Assembly: GCA_964574335.1 (NCBI GenBank)
Contig: CAZNNH010000175.1
Coordinates: forward strand, 1 to 13,285
Length of the DNA: 13,285 nucleotides
Source of the DNA: CAZNNH01 sp964574335
GTDB lineage: Bacteria; Acidobacteriota; Vicinamibacteria; Fen-336
Direction: 5' to 3'
Part shown: positions 12,762 through 13,285 of the stretch, in pieces
Layout of the letters: every line of letters starts with the position of its first letter
How positions within the stretch are numbered: position 1 is the stretch's first letter
Translations under genes and position numbers: made by a program
Notes under the pieces: generated by a model
Database searches by the model: none
What the model saw: the letters and a program-made list of their open reading frames with translations, nothing else
Told to the model about the DNA's origin: nothing

Positions 12762-13285
12762 ATGTCCGAGGCAAGACAGCAGGCTCTCGCCGTGATCACC
12801 AGCGGAGGCGACGCCGCGGGGATGAACCCCGCCGTGCGCTCAGCGGTCCGCACCGCCCTCGACCTCGGGGTCGACGTCTACGCCGTCTACGACGGCTACG
12901 AAGGCCTGGTGGAGGGGGGCGAGCGGATCAAGAAGATGAGCTGGGACTCGGTGGGCGGGATCATCCACCAGGGCGGGACCGTGATCGGGACCGCCCGCTC
13001 CGAGGCGTTCCGCACCCGGGAGGGGCGGCTTCTGGCGGCCCAGAACCTGCTGGAGCGGGGGATCGGCTACCTGGTGGTGATCGGCGGCGACGGGAGCCTC
13101 ACCGGCGCCAACCAGTTCCGCGCGGACTGGCCGGACCTGGTGCGGGAGCTGGCCGACAGCGGCCGGATCGGCCGCGAGCTGGCCGAGGCCCACCCCCACC
13201 TCTTCCTGGTGGGGCTGGTGGGCTCCATCGACAACGACATGTTCGGCACCGACATGACCATCGGCGCCGACACCGCCCTGCACCG
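12762..13285 (+). CDS. pfkA: 6-phosphofructokinase, eukaryotic-type, ATP-dependent (partial, runs off end)
   Basis: The first 174 residues of phosphofructokinase are present; the gene continues beyond the window. It would phosphorylate fructose 6-phosphate to fructose 1,6-bisphosphate, the committed step of glycolysis. Motifs are GGDAAGMN (15-22), QGGTVIGTAR (70-79), IGGDGSLTGA (107-116) and GSIDNDMFGTDMTIG (154-168), with catalytic-base Asp157. Gly111 and Gly154 occupy the positions that separate ATP users from pyrophosphate users, so ATP is the likely donor. About 37 residues lie between GGDGSLTGA and GSIDND, against about 14 in E. coli PfkA. That insert and the LVGLVGSIDND wording match animal/fungal-type PFK. 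ATG 12762 has AGGGA 7 bases upstream. It is divergent from the pseudokinase. Confidence 0.93.
   Translation, partial: MSEARQQALAVITSGGDAAGMNPAVRSAVRTALDLGVDVYAVYDGYEGLVEGGERIKKMSWDSVGGIIHQGGTVIGTARSEAFRTREGRLLAAQNLLERGIGYLVVIGGDGSLTGANQFRADWPDLVRELADSGRIGRELAEAHPHLFLVGLVGSIDNDMFGTDMTIGADTALH

Noticed and set aside
10990..12795. 601-codon plus-strand open frame opposite the pseudokinase
   Set aside because: It is a Gly/Arg-rich shadow; the minus-strand kinase fold, linker and membrane span are unmistakable.
12762..13285. Pyrophosphate-dependent phosphofructokinase
   Set aside because: Gly is present at both positions (111 and 154) where pyrophosphate users carry Asp and Lys, so ATP is the likely donor.

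Overview
The window is high-GC bacterial DNA in which most recognisable genes end within a few bases of the next. The gene content (a DUF4388 protein with a TPR tail, a membrane-anchored Ser/Thr pseudokinase with a proline-rich linker, a eukaryotic-type phosphofructokinase, a secreted HExxH metalloprotease with a nidogen-like domain, the long bacterial form of adenosine deaminase) suggests an Acidobacteriota- or Myxococcota-like lineage. That is inference from gene families, because no phylogenetic marker is present.

Left part, about 1-4420, is loosely packed and partly decayed. It holds a tiny membrane protein, an unknown gene broken by two frame changes (356-800), a SnoaL-like gene that has lost its middle (1013-1252), an alpha/beta hydrolase fused to a cyclic-nucleotide-binding domain whose catalytic His is replaced by Ser (1212-2429), the tail of a TPR protein (2527-3065, minus), a DUF104 antitoxin plus PIN toxin pair (3156-3771), and about 650 bases with no convincing gene. 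This part ends at a complete tRNA-Lys(CTT) gene on the minus strand (4420-4494) with its own good promoter. Decay, a toxin-antitoxin pair and a tRNA boundary together could mark the edge of an old insertion.

Middle part, 4551-7119, is minus strand: a secreted metalloprotease followed by a short-chain dehydrogenase. They are separated by a 21-bp tandem repeat that stays in frame upstream of the dehydrogenase. From a divergent region at 7120-7216 with a palindrome, the plus strand carries a DUF4388/TPR protein and adenosine deaminase, which overlap as TGATG and look translationally coupled.

Right part, 10207-13285: the convergent ends of adenosine deaminase and elbB are separated by G-rich tandem repeats and a long imperfect hairpin with an extra arm; the last codons of elbB lie inside that repeat. 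A membrane pseudokinase lacking all the usual ATP and catalytic motifs lies 11 bases upstream of elbB, a DJ-1-family glyoxalase. It is transcribed away from a eukaryotic-type, ATP-dependent phosphofructokinase that runs off the window end. The proximity of a kinase-fold protein, phosphofructokinase and a dicarbonyl-detoxifying enzyme suggests a module tied to glycolytic flux. This is the most interesting hypothesis in the window.
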